This document shows positions 18,101 through 24,032 of a stretch of 34,676 bases of DNA, in pieces (within the stretch, counting starts at the first letter, position 1; each line of letters opens with the position of its first letter). The stretch comes from Phytopseudomonas flavescens (lineage in GTDB: Bacteria > Pseudomonadota > Gammaproteobacteria > Pseudomonadales > Pseudomonadaceae): NCBI RefSeq assembly GCF_900100535.1, contig NZ_FNDG01000026.1:43763-78438 (forward strand), in the 5' to 3' direction. The position numbers and the translations under genes were made by a program. The notes beneath the pieces are model-generated. The model was not told the DNA's origin. It made no database searches and saw only the letters and a list, made by a program, of their open reading frames with translations.

Positions 18101-19037
18101 CGGCGGATGCGATGCGGCCGTCGGCGTCGAGGCGCAGGTCGATCACCTCGGTGTTGCCCGAGACGCTGTACAGCGACTTGCCGTCGGCGCTCGCCACCAG
18201 GTGGGCGATGCTGCCCAGGGCACTGTTCTGGTAGCTCTGCAGGTGACTGAGGGCGCCGTCGGCGCCGACCGCGAACACCTGGATGCCGTTGCTGCCGGCC
18301 AGGTAGGCGAACGCGCCGTTGGCCGAATAGGCCACTTCCAGGTCGCTGCCCAGGCCCAGTTCCTCGGCGCTGAACGTCTCCCGGCCTTCGAGGCTGCCGT
18401 TGTCGCTGAGCACCGGTGCCACGTTGATGCGGTTGTCCAGGGTCACGCTGGCGCCGATGGCGCTCAGGTCGGCGCTTTCGCCGCCACTGTCGCTCAGGCT
18501 GCGCAGGGTCACCTCGACGGTGCCGCTTTCCACGCTCTTGTCCAGCACCCGGTAGGCCATGCCGTCGATCAGGCTGGCCACGTCGCTGGCATCGCCGGCC
18601 GCCGAGGCGATGCTGACGGTGATGGTGGTGCTGCCGGCGCTGACCGCGACCTGGTACTGGTAGCCGGTGTCGCGGGTGAGCGCGGACTCGCTGCTCTGCA
18701 ACAGGATCTGCGTGCCGTCGATCACCAGGGCCTGGTTGCTGCCGCTGGTGTCGAGGTGGATCACCAGTTCCTGCAACGGTTCGCCGTTGCCGTCGAGCTG
18801 GACCTGGACGTTGTCGAACAGGTCGATGTCGGCGAACTGGGTGGTGCCGTCGTCGATGGTCAGCGTGGCGCTGTTGGGCGTGGCCGCGACACCGGGCGCG
18901 CTGGCGCTGGCGTCCACCGCTGCGGCGACGTCCGCCGCCGTGGCGAGCGCCGCGGCATCGAGCAGGATGCGCGGTTCTAAGGCCAGGGCCAGGGGGCTGC
19001 GCTTGGCGCGAGGGCGGGCAGGGGGATGCAGGGGCAT
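9180..19037 (-). CDS. Giant LEPR-XLL surface protein with four beta-propeller blocks
   Basis: This encodes 3285 residues. The N-terminus has LEPRILLDAAA (20-30), the LEPR-XLL signature of very long exported proteins, with no classical signal peptide. Four lactonase/YncE-like propeller regions (about 230-545, 880-1235, 1540-1900, 2365-2700) are made of repeats such as SADGSYLYAG. They alternate with Ig-like blocks of two kinds. One (about 545-670, 1238-1375, 1900-2045, 2205-2350, 2700-2840) carries GNYxGAxL and GNGLxxxGDAL-type phrases; the other is at 52-205, 1378-1530 and 2040-2190. Cadherin-like modules are at 672-860 and 2845-3027. No RTX nonapeptides are visible, and the last 80 residues have no recognised secretion signal. 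An earlier in-frame ATG lies inside tadG and is rejected. The gene starts 35 nt after the tadG stop. I infer a secreted or pilus-associated adhesin. Confidence 0.9.
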   Translation of the reverse strand: MPLHPPARPRAKRSPLALALEPRILLDAAALATAADVAAAVDASASAPGVAATPNSATLTIDDGTTQFADIDLFDNVQVQLDGNGEPLQELVIHLDTSGSNQALVIDGTQILLQSSESALTRDTGYQYQVAVSAGSTTITVSIASAAGDASDVASLIDGMAYRVLDKSVESGTVEVTLRSLSDSGGESADLSAIGASVTLDNRINVAPVLSDNGSLEGRETFSAEELGLGSDLEVAYSANGAFAYLAGSNGIQVFAVGADGALSHLQSYQNSALGSIAHLVASADGKSLYSVSGNTEVIDLRLDADGRIASAVAVSSQNGEINGGLAISADGSYLYAGTANNDVVVYRRDTSTGELSYFTRAIETGNSRGGLIITSADRVFILYTGVGLNSAPSLAVYQHGSDGKLVQLTTLTLTELSAASASDSLALSADGQYLYIGDPGKDVIAILRYADGELSRVGSVSMSDVTSLAMAADGTTLYALGADGRLNVYAVAANGSLALSASQSGSTPASDLSVSAGGSLLLAGSDLTRYTRVQSLTQGSATVFASTLSLRDANLDVLGDGAGNYNGASLSVVSSSAGGTFGFVDGNGLARSGDALTLDGTVIARFVVGQDGRLAVAFSADTSKAVANRVLQQLTYSAAPGTATGTLVTLAVVIGDGQLSSSSHNVLLRVNTAPQADAAGYTPPLVTSETDYRVELPASLFDDADGDRLTWRVDGLPAGLVFDPLTRMVSGSTTDVGSHTLTVTATDTSGTSASLDLQLQVEQIGNRAPEHNAAASDTLLITVGSSSITLDAALFSDQDQTYGDSLSWALSDLPPGLTFDPVTRSISGTTSQTGDYAVTVSVTDAGGLTATAPITLRVISQAEADNSAPTLSVDSSTLVYTANSGLSGYSEYVYSIQVSADGRSVLVVGNGSAGHAIAPGGGSSLNVYSRDPESGVLTLQQRFVQGTVDDGDASNGIEVDGLNGATSAVYSSDGTQLYLVGQQGAGGNYQVSVFAVGADGTLSATGQSADAGATQVKQLVMAADGSALYGIAGNTLLVFGRDADGALANATVITDSTFNTASAIATDAQGTVYVLGGSRLIIYQADGNGGLTRATDISGNGLTNFSRGLAVSDSGYLYVASGTTGNLLTFHYDRTGNSLSAVQSSATGGQAWGVALSADGSTLFVGNNTGGVRIYSIGADGKPVYVKSVTNSDYRSYRIAVSADGNSLYAGGFFTKAGLGLISISDAAQLDYSEGQAESIHPAANLSIADLELDALANGTGNYQGAVISLVRAAGASADDRFDFSTGNGLARVGDAIQLDGATIATFSSSAGTLTLTFVAETSTAVANQVLRQIAYANVSNDPPSSIELKLTVQDDFKSGTSSRALIVTVAALNDAPTATAAPLASVQEPGKTAAALFSDTVISAVEASQSIIGLTFSVTGLHDGASEALVVDGTRIALVEGSGSTASGLTYSVTVSDAGVTLQLSHASGIEGSAAAALVDGLRYAHDDSAAATLGQRSVTLSAVQDNGGTANGGSDRSVTAIAATVTVSRESPELGAEVGALELAELVQSGDWPNPYAGINGVVSVDDLVYVLRSTSEWVYDESSGTGSEVPLSTLYVFQRAADGTLSLRDTLAASADNGLDTGTSGLGLSGDGATLFLTSDTGSVLLFGRDAQDGSLSLAGHLDTGGALVNDVLVQGDTVYVTSQQGLGVFQRSADGWSELARQQAGETVGYTALQTSPDGSFLFAAASGGSTLVSVFGIAGDGSLTLVGHLAGGADEHYANALGLSPDGKSLYVADGESLYSLSVGDNGQLTRNAGSLELGGSVRQLIVSTDGSALLVVGENRIGLYARAADGSLSQLVQIDGAGALQPWGSREVPFSEVRSASLGADGTQLYLTGNFGSEGLLVLDLRPQAMTFGEGGQAVAILPGGTLADPQLDALGGGLGDYDGASIIVERADGAQTEDVFGLLAGNGLSLVDGQVLLDGRAIASFVQDGGRLTLTFIASLGTSDAQNVLRSISYRNDSRDPAGVASLRLTLNDGDGYSDSTTVEVAVDAVNDAPEVSTDALQPTYNAESEAVRLFDNTQIDLIESGQSVWQLILTLEPAATGDIIGVEGGRIALDGVPSGVQTSASGQQYQVRVEDGKTLLVLYINGDAERAAQVVDSLTYSNAGDDLSGTRSISLSVKDSGGGSDTGTAGSQASVTLAPALSPNTAPSLGGTAASVDYTEQAAAVLIAPAATLADTQMDAFNGGAGNYHGAVLTISLGEGSSAAHVLGFQDGNGLSLSGSDLVKDGKVIGTLSVADGVMTIRFSDAAGQVPTTADAQNVLRQVSYANASDAPPAQVAVRIVLTDQRGLAAPAVSTTIAIEAINDAPVLGLDPGLSMADLDRVQDLDLGQYGLAAPTASAISSDGSRVYIADAQGRVALFSRADGSAELRFVASLATGDGTGGLAQLQLSADGKSLYALRADGNAILWFDADASGNLTLQATLLSDYAVDGGNLYGMTGIALSEDGRHLYLINSNAGQLAYFSRDTGSGALTYVASLGGDMWGAPNLWAPTEIVSRGDLVLVVTSAGNGSSLIVYQRDSEGGLALLGYSRAGEAQLSGLQNLAVSADGSLVYVASDTRIDAFRLDPTSGTLSHLGGFDSSAGIRDIALSADAQALFVTLQDGTLQRYLTASGALKGSETIAGADQLLVTADGVLVLGSGASVVGSGPLPAPRLESGSSTPVLIGPAITLSDAELDAADNYQGASLTITGAAGDRFALQAGNGYSLDGSRVLRDGVVVATLEQRDGVATLTFSAALTRADATALVRQLTYTTDASGITQAVTRQLTLVFDDGDATDARTSNSQTLDITLLPPNQPPLFNDDYSGFGLAQAEAGKPYQVRLPADLFRDPEGQALSYSVSGLPGGMSFDPATGILSGTAPRDVGSLSLTVTVRDGAGQESVLQLPLQVVNSAPVADDQYELTPAKGGQAYSVNLPDRLFSDANDAELSWAIGELPGWLSYDPATRTLSGIAPASAEPYTIALVASDPHGASVSLTLTLRVNATVTAPGRDSVLPLPQRGEQSPAQARALPSLRLADGALNAPLFASAQERPGLDTVAAPTTTAASLLRGDGVLMAERGTLSQQLISADRVVVSDHSLPASGAFVLLGDTLRTSVDLSSAEPRGITLAVPSQLPDGSTPQRVTLANGLPLPSWASFDARTGELRLDGNRLPRDGVLRLTLISRNADGSERRTALEIRAEGVTGATDSSVPQPAPADSAGESLPERLRQDSSSALLSQALDLLDQLSDLAGEPVAVTTRHIA

Positions 19038-19072
19038 GGCGGTATCCTGTCGGGTGGGTGGACGGCGAGCGG

Positions 19073-20647
19073 TCACTCGACCAGCCGGGCGTAGTATTCG
19101 TGCTTGATCTGTTCGGTGATGTCGGCCAGCAGGCTCTGGATCTGCGTCTCGCCTTCGCGGAAGTTCGAGGCGTCGGCGAAGGTCATGCTGCCGGTGCCGC
19201 TGGAGCAGGTGCGCAGTGGCGTGCCGATGACCTGGTCGAACAGCTGGCGGCCGAAGTCGTCCGGTTCGCCCGGACGTACGCCGATGAAATGCAACTTCAG
19301 GTTGCGGTTGCGAAAGCTTTCGCACAGCAGCTGGATGCGTCGGGTCGCCGCCGCCCGGCCGCCTTCGCCGGCCTGTTCGGCGCCATCGACGTTCTCGCCG
19401 ACCGCGGGGGCGTTGTAGGCGTCGCTGTCGACCCAGTCGCCGGTGGTGTTGGCCAGCATCACGATGATCTTGGCGTTCCGTTCGGCGCCGTCGCCCTCGG
19501 CGAAGTCCAGGGGCAGCTCGTCGTCGCGCCAGCCGTTGCTGCCGCGCATGCGCGGCGACAGGGCGTGGCCGGCCCAGCCCAGGGCGATGGCGTAGTTGAC
19601 GTTGAACGCCTTGCGCATCTCGTCCAGGCGCGTGTCGATCTTGTCCAGGTCGTTGGTCAGCGGCAGCAGCGCGGCCTTGGGGCAGCCACGGTCGGCGATC
19701 AGGTCACGCGAGTCGTTGGTGCCGCTGGCCTGGCCGAAATCCGGATTGGGGCCGATCCAGGTGATGGCGTGGGTCGGGTAGTCCGAGCCGATGTTGTTGG
19801 AGGGGATGTCGGCGCGGTAGTAGATGCGCGTGAAGCGTCCGCTCGGCGGCTGGTCCCAGTCGTAGTTCTCGCCCAGGTGCAGGCCGCGGTTCAGGCATAG
19901 CAGCTTCAGCGGGCTGCGGAAGTTGGGGTGGCGGGCATCGGCCAGGTTGCTCAGCTTGCCGGTGCGGTACAGCGAGGTCAGCTCCACCGGGCTGATGGCC
20001 GCCGGGGTCGCCCAGTTCATGATGCGCCGGCGGGTCAGGGCCATGTCGGTGTCGGACACGTTCACCGCCTGGCTGTAGGGCACCAGGGAAATCCAGATGC
20101 GCTGCCGGCTGTCGGTCCGCTCGCCCAGCAGGTTGCGCGAGAAGCGCTTGAACAGGCGGCGCAGGGCGGCCATCTCGGCGTCGTCCTCGGTGCCGGTGTT
20201 GGGAATCACCACGGCGATCTCGGTGGCCCGCGCCACCACCTCGACGGTGGAGTGCACGCGGATTTCCTCGGCATCGCCGCCGAGCAGCTCCGGCTCGGCG
20301 GTGAAGGCCACCTCGACCCGGTAGCGGTCGCGCTGCTGGTCATCGGTTTCGTGGCTCAGGCGGATGGCGTCGTGGCTGATCCGCTGGCCCAGGCTGCTGT
20401 CCATGCCCAGGTTGTTGAGCACGTAGCCCTGGGCCAGCGCTTGCAGCTGTTCCAGCGGCTGCTCGGCGTTGAGCAGACGTTCGTTGCCTACGGCCATCGC
20501 CGCGGCATCGGTGGCGCGCTTGAGCTGGCCGGCGCCGTTGGTCATGCGGCTGGTGTCCAGTGCGTACGCCGTGGCCAACAGGGCGCCGCCGATGGCCAGC
20601 ACCATGAAGGCTGCGACGCTACCGCGCTGCTGCCGACGGCGGATCAT
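19073..20647 (-). CDS. tadG: TadG-like Tad pilus protein with degenerate VWA domain
   Basis: This encodes 524 residues. The N-terminus (RRRQQRGSVAAFMVLAIGG) is a pseudopilin-like membrane anchor, but it lacks the Glu+5 seen in TadE and TadF. A large extracytoplasmic region occupies the rest. Where a von Willebrand A domain would show DxSxS, this protein reads VVIPNTGTED (146-155), so the metal site seems lost. The C-terminal phrase SMTFADASNFREGETQIQSLL is like that of TadG proteins. A 19-codon upstream reading frame ends in ATGA overlap with its ATG, and no strong ribosome site lies before its own start, so translation is probably coupled. The gene is followed 35 nt later by the giant protein gene, indicating one transcript from the promoter at about 20760-20812. 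Confidence 0.85.
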   Translation of the reverse strand: MIRRRQQRGSVAAFMVLAIGGALLATAYALDTSRMTNGAGQLKRATDAAAMAVGNERLLNAEQPLEQLQALAQGYVLNNLGMDSSLGQRISHDAIRLSHETDDQQRDRYRVEVAFTAEPELLGGDAEEIRVHSTVEVVARATEIAVVIPNTGTEDDAEMAALRRLFKRFSRNLLGERTDSRQRIWISLVPYSQAVNVSDTDMALTRRRIMNWATPAAISPVELTSLYRTGKLSNLADARHPNFRSPLKLLCLNRGLHLGENYDWDQPPSGRFTRIYYRADIPSNNIGSDYPTHAITWIGPNPDFGQASGTNDSRDLIADRGCPKAALLPLTNDLDKIDTRLDEMRKAFNVNYAIALGWAGHALSPRMRGSNGWRDDELPLDFAEGDGAERNAKIIVMLANTTGDWVDSDAYNAPAVGENVDGAEQAGEGGRAAATRRIQLLCESFRNRNLKLHFIGVRPGEPDDFGRQLFDQVIGTPLRTCSSGTGSMTFADASNFREGETQIQSLLADITEQIKHEYYARLVE

Positions 20648-20703
20648 GCGCGGGCGCCCAGCGCGAGGTGATCGCGGTGAGGAATGCGGGAGGTAGGCGT
20701 CAT
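20644..20703 (-). CDS. Possible 19-codon leader peptide coupled to tadG
   Basis: A reading frame MTPTSRIPHRDHLALGARA begins with ATG at 20701-20703 and stops with TGA that overlaps the tadG ATG by 4 nt (ATGA). It lies downstream of the inferred tadG promoter. Its ribosome site is weak (AAAGG about 12 nt upstream). Its likely purpose is to deliver ribosomes to tadG, not to make a working peptide. It may also be chance. Confidence 0.4.
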   Translation of the reverse strand: MTPTSRIPHRDHLALGARA

Positions 20704-20757
20704 GGTGTGAACGGGCCTTTGCGTGGACGATGACAGGGGTGCCCTGAAGGGCGAATA

Positions 20758-20812
20758 AAGATAAGAATTATTCCCAATATCAGGCAATCACCGCTTCATT
20801 AAGAATGCTTAA
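20758..20812 (-). promoter_or_regulatory. tadG operon promoter with TTAA direct-repeat element
   Basis: On the minus strand TTAAGCATTCTTAAT (20798-20812) is followed after exactly 10 nt by TTGCCT (20782-20787, -35-like) and a weak -10-like TATCTT (20758-20763) at 18 nt spacing. The element is identical to the one before flp. It overlaps the last codons of the small gene upstream. It gives tadG, the giant protein and the export module their own start, separate from the flp promoter. The hexamers are inferred. Confidence 0.65.
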
Positions 20813-21069
20813 TGAGCCGGCTCCACGGCCAGGCTGCCGCGGCGCCCATGCAGACGGGGCCAGCGCCTGGCCGTGGCCCAGACGGCGAGCAGGACGAACT
20901 CGGTGGCCGGCAGCAGCACGCCGAGCATGGCGCAGGCGAGGCTGGCCCAGGCCGGCAGCAGGTAGGCCTGGCGCTTGAAGCCGCCGGTGGGGGGCATGGC
21001 CAGGGCGTCGGGCTGGGAGGCGCGCAGTAGACGCCGAGGGGAGGCCCCGGCAAGTTCACAGGCCTTCAT
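20809..21069 (-). CDS. Small predicted membrane protein in the Tad cluster
   Basis: This encodes 86 residues with one or two hydrophobic stretches (about 35-66, LLPAWASLACAMLGVLLPA then EFVLLAVWATA), flanked by positively charged ends. I do not recognise it. It starts 13 nt after the tadF stop and runs the same way, so it would be the last gene of the flp-led transcript. A rival reading in another frame covers the same bases, but only this one has a coherent membrane profile. There is no clear ribosome site. It may be a small Tad accessory protein or a non-coding stretch. Confidence 0.5.
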   Translation of the reverse strand: MKACELAGASPRRLLRASQPDALAMPPTGGFKRQAYLLPAWASLACAMLGVLLPATEFVLLAVWATARRWPRLHGRRGSLAVEPAH

Positions 21070-21082
21070 GTTGCAGCCGCGT

Positions 21083-21673
21083 TCAGGGCTCGTCCTGCAC
21101 CCCGGCTTCCTGGCGCAGCACGCTGTCCAGTTCCACGTCGTGGTAGACCGCGCGGGCGAAGGCGATGGCCTGCATGTTCTTGTCCTGCAACAGCCCGTTG
21201 CTCAGGGCCAGGTTGTCGCTGTTGCGGCACAGTTGCACCACCAGCAGGGCGGTGTCGGCGAGGGTCTGCTGAGCGCCGCTGTCGTCGCTCTGTATGGCCC
21301 GTTCCTCGGGCAGTTCACCGGTGTAGTACTGGCCCTTCGCGTACTCCGGGCACAAGCCTTGCGCCGTGCCACGGCGCACGGTGCGCCAGAGCAGGCGGCG
21401 GTCGATGGCGACCTTGCTGATCAGCAGCTCGTAGTCGCCGAGGATGTCCGGTGCCGCTGCCTGCTCGACCAGTGCCTGCAGGCCGTCACGGTCTAGACGG
21501 TTCTGCATGGCCAGGGTGCTGGCGATGCTGTGGGCGGACTGCTCCAGATGGGCGCGCGCCAAGTTGATGTTGTAGAGGTCGCCGATCAGCAACGCGGCGC
21601 CGATCAGCAGCGGCAGGGACAGCGCGCTTTCCACCAAGGCGTTGCCACGCTGCTTGCTGCGCGAGAGCGTCAC
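21083..21673 (-). CDS. tadF: TadF-like minor pseudopilin
   Basis: This encodes 196 residues. The N-terminus MTLSRSKQRGNALVESALSLP has a prepilin-like cleavage point after Gly10, with Glu15 at +5, and then a hydrophobic helix. The remaining part is periplasmic, with two Cys residues (in GLCPEYAKG and VQLCRNSD) that could form a disulfide. TadF and TadE are minor pseudopilins processed by the same peptidase as Flp. The start overlaps the tadE stop by 4 nt. Which of the two small pseudopilins is named E or F rests on position and size. Confidence 0.82.
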   Translation of the reverse strand: MTLSRSKQRGNALVESALSLPLLIGAALLIGDLYNINLARAHLEQSAHSIASTLAMQNRLDRDGLQALVEQAAAPDILGDYELLISKVAIDRRLLWRTVRRGTAQGLCPEYAKGQYYTGELPEERAIQSDDSGAQQTLADTALLVVQLCRNSDNLALSNGLLQDKNMQAIAFARAVYHDVELDSVLRQEAGVQDEP

Positions 21674-22185
21674 GGGCTGCCCTCCGTGGCCGGTTCGCTG
21701 GTCAGGTTGCCGAGCAACTGCCGGTACTGGTACTGGAAGGCGTCGCCCAGGCCGAACAGCGCGGGCAGCGGCGTGATGAAGCGTTGGGTCATGTCGACGG
21801 TGACGCTGAGCACCGGCGGCGAGGCGTCGGCCTCGTCGAGCTCGGCATCTTCCTGGCCACCGCCGAACTGGCGCAGGTTGTCGAAGGCCAGCAGCTCGAC
21901 CGCCAGTTCGCTCTGGTCGAGCAGGCCGTAGGCGCCCTCGACCAGGCGCTGCTCGATGGCCTGCTGGAGGATTTCCGGGTTCTGCTGGTAGAACGCGCGA
22001 TCCTGGCGGAAGTCCTGCAGCGCCCGCTCCAGGGCCAGGTTGCCGATGCCGATCATCAGCGCGATGCGCGCCAGTTCGAAGATCATCATCACGCCGAAGA
22101 ACAGTACCGGCAGGATCAGCGCGGTCTCCACGGCGGTGACGCCATCCTCGTGGTGCAGCAGCGCGCGCAAGCGAGTGCGGGCCAT
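21670..22185 (-). CDS. tadE: TadE-like minor pseudopilin
   Basis: This encodes 171 residues with the clearest minor-pseudopilin start in the cluster: HEDG then VTAVETALILP, cleaved after Gly15 with Glu20 at +5, followed by a hydrophobic helix containing FFGVMMIFELARIALM. The remainder is a small periplasmic domain with no recognised motif. The gene overlaps tadF by 4 nt and follows tadD by 3 nt, so the three are co-translated. It is expected to prime or cap the Flp pilus. Confidence 0.88.
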   Translation of the reverse strand: MARTRLRALLHHEDGVTAVETALILPVLFFGVMMIFELARIALMIGIGNLALERALQDFRQDRAFYQQNPEILQQAIEQRLVEGAYGLLDQSELAVELLAFDNLRQFGGGQEDAELDEADASPPVLSVTVDMTQRFITPLPALFGLGDAFQYQYRQLLGNLTSEPATEGSP

Positions 22186-22188
22186 GTG

Positions 22189-23055
22189 TCAGTCCTGTTC
22201 CTTGAGCGCCAGTGGCTGCTGGCTGGCGGCGAGCAGTTCGCTGGCCAGCGGAGCGCCGGCCCGGACCCGCTGGCGGGCGGCGCGAAAGCCGTCGAGTATG
22301 CTGCCGGCATAGGACGCTTCCAGGTTGTCCTGCAGGATGCGCCCGGCGGTGTCGTCCTGGTCGGCCATCACGTAGGCCAGGGCCAGGTTGAGCTGCAGCG
22401 AGATGTCCTGCCCGCGGGCGCCGTTGAGCAGGCCGATGGCCTTGGCGCTGTCGCCGCTGGCCAGCCAGGACAGGGCCAGGTTGTTGACCGCCGGGCTGTA
22501 GGCCGCATCGCTCGCCAGGGCCTGTTCGAACTGCAGGCGCGCCTCGGCGTCACGGCCCTGCAGGTTCAGCGCCACGCCCAGGCCGTTGTGCGCCTGGGCA
22601 TCGCCGGGGGCGGCCTGCAGGGCGCAGCGGAAGTCCTTCTCGGCCAGGGTGGCCTGGCCCAGCGCCAGGCGCGCGCGCCCGTTGCCGTTGCACAGCGCCA
22701 GGCGCTGGGCCGCCGGCAGCTTGCTCAGGGTCTCGCCAAGCGCCTGTCGGGCCTGCTGGTACAGCGCCAGCGCCTCCTGGGGCGGGCGCACGGCAGCGGC
22801 GACGCTGGCGTATTCGAGCAGGTAGCTGCCGCCCAGCTGGCCGCGCTCGGCCATGCGCGCATAGACCTCGTAGGCGGCCTGCAGGCGGCCGTTGTCACGC
22901 AGGGTATGGGCCAGGGCGAGCGCTTCGCGGGCTTCCTTGCCCTGGGGGGGCGCGCTGGGCGACGGTACGAGGTTGGCGCAGCCGTTGAGGGCCAGGGCAA
23001 GCAGCACGGGGAGCAGGGTGGGACGCAACAGGGACATGGCGGGCTTCCGGGTCAT
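22189..23055 (-). CDS. tadD: TadD-like TPR lipoprotein
   Basis: This encodes 288 residues. A signal peptide ends in the lipobox LNGC (Cys26, counting from the first ATG). Tetratricopeptide-like helices follow (for example AHNGLGVALNLQGRDAEARLQFEQAL, about 155-180), as in TadD, which is thought to help pilus secretin assembly as PilF-type pilotins do. A second in-frame ATG at residue 7 is equally good for the signal peptide. The first overlaps the tadC stop by 4 nt, which favours it. The family role is known; the partner here is inferred from position. Confidence 0.85.
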   Translation of the reverse strand: MTRKPAMSLLRPTLLPVLLALALNGCANLVPSPSAPPQGKEAREALALAHTLRDNGRLQAAYEVYARMAERGQLGGSYLLEYASVAAAVRPPQEALALYQQARQALGETLSKLPAAQRLALCNGNGRARLALGQATLAEKDFRCALQAAPGDAQAHNGLGVALNLQGRDAEARLQFEQALASDAAYSPAVNNLALSWLASGDSAKAIGLLNGARGQDISLQLNLALAYVMADQDDTAGRILQDNLEASYAGSILDGFRAARQRVRAGAPLASELLAASQQPLALKEQD

Positions 23056-24032
23056 TGGCCGAGCAGGCGGACGATGCGCACCATGGCCGGTGCGCCCATC
23101 ATCGCCACGATGGGGGGCAGGATCAGGGTCATCAGGGGCACGCTGAGCTGGGCGGGCAGTTTGCCGGCGCGTTCCTCAAGCGTGAGGATCAGGGTCTTGC
23201 GGCTTTCTTCGGAGAGGGTGCGCAGCGCCTGGGAGAGCGGCGTGCCGTAGCGCTCGGCCTGGATCAGGGTGGCGACCATGCTTTCGATGCCCTTGGCACC
23301 CGTGCGCCCGGCCAGGTTGAGCAGGGCGCGCGGGCGATCGCTGAGGATCTGCAACTCGGCGTAGGTGTAGCGCAGTTCATCGGCCAGTTCCGCGGCGGAC
23401 AGGCTCAGTTCCTTGGACACCACCTGCAGCACGCGTCCCAGTGGCAGTCCCGCTTCGGCGCAGATCACCATCAGGTCGAGGCCGTCCGGCAGGCTGCGTT
23501 CCAGGCGTTCGCCGCGTTGGGCGCTGCGCAGCTTGAGCCAGATTTCCGGCAGGGTGGTGCCGACGAACAGCGCGATCAGACCGCCAGCCAGGCCGTTGAG
23601 GCCCAGCCGCGAGCCGGGTTCGAGTACACCGAACAGCACGATGCCGGTCAGCAGCAGACCGAGTGCATATTTGCCGACCATCAGCAGGCCCAGCGCCTCC
23701 CTGCTGCGCAGGCCGGCCATGGAGAGCAGCCGCCGCAGTTTCTGGCGATCCTGATCGGTGCCGGCAAGCGTTTCACCGAAGCGCGCCACCGGCAGCAGCA
23801 GCGCCAGCAGGCGCGGCGGCAGGTGCAGGCCCTGCTGGCGCAGGATGTCGTTGACCTGGGCGGCATCCCGCTGGGCGGCACCCGCCCGGGTATCTCGTGC
23901 GCCGGTGGCCAGGCGGGTGCTCAGCGGCACCTGGCGATGACGCTGGTGCAGGGCGATCAGCAGCAGGCCGATACCGGCCAGCAGGATGGCCAGGGCGATG
24001 CCGGCGAGGGGGGCATCGAGCCAACTGGTCAT
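23052..24032 (-). CDS. tadC: TadC inner-membrane platform protein
   Basis: This encodes 326 residues with an N-terminal membrane segment (about 8-28), a cytosolic stretch, two central segments (about 115-160) and a C-terminal hydrophobic stretch, bracketing a type II secretion F (GspF-like) domain with DLMVICAEAGLPLGRVLQVVSKE. TadC and TadB form the inner-membrane platform on which the TadA motor works. The gene overlaps tadB by 4 nt upstream and tadD by 4 nt downstream. Confidence 0.92.
   Translation of the reverse strand: MTSWLDAPLAGIALAILLAGIGLLLIALHQRHRQVPLSTRLATGARDTRAGAAQRDAAQVNDILRQQGLHLPPRLLALLLPVARFGETLAGTDQDRQKLRRLLSMAGLRSREALGLLMVGKYALGLLLTGIVLFGVLEPGSRLGLNGLAGGLIALFVGTTLPEIWLKLRSAQRGERLERSLPDGLDLMVICAEAGLPLGRVLQVVSKELSLSAAELADELRYTYAELQILSDRPRALLNLAGRTGAKGIESMVATLIQAERYGTPLSQALRTLSEESRKTLILTLEERAGKLPAQLSVPLMTLILPPIVAMMGAPAMVRIVRLLGQ

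Noticed and set aside
9180..19037. RTX-type calcium-binding repeats
   Set aside because: No run of GGxGxDxxx nonapeptides could be found; the repeats are propeller and Ig-like.
19038..19325. Upstream start for the giant protein
   Set aside because: The added part lies inside tadG, is Arg- and Pro-rich shadow, and would put the LEPR motif far from the N-terminus.
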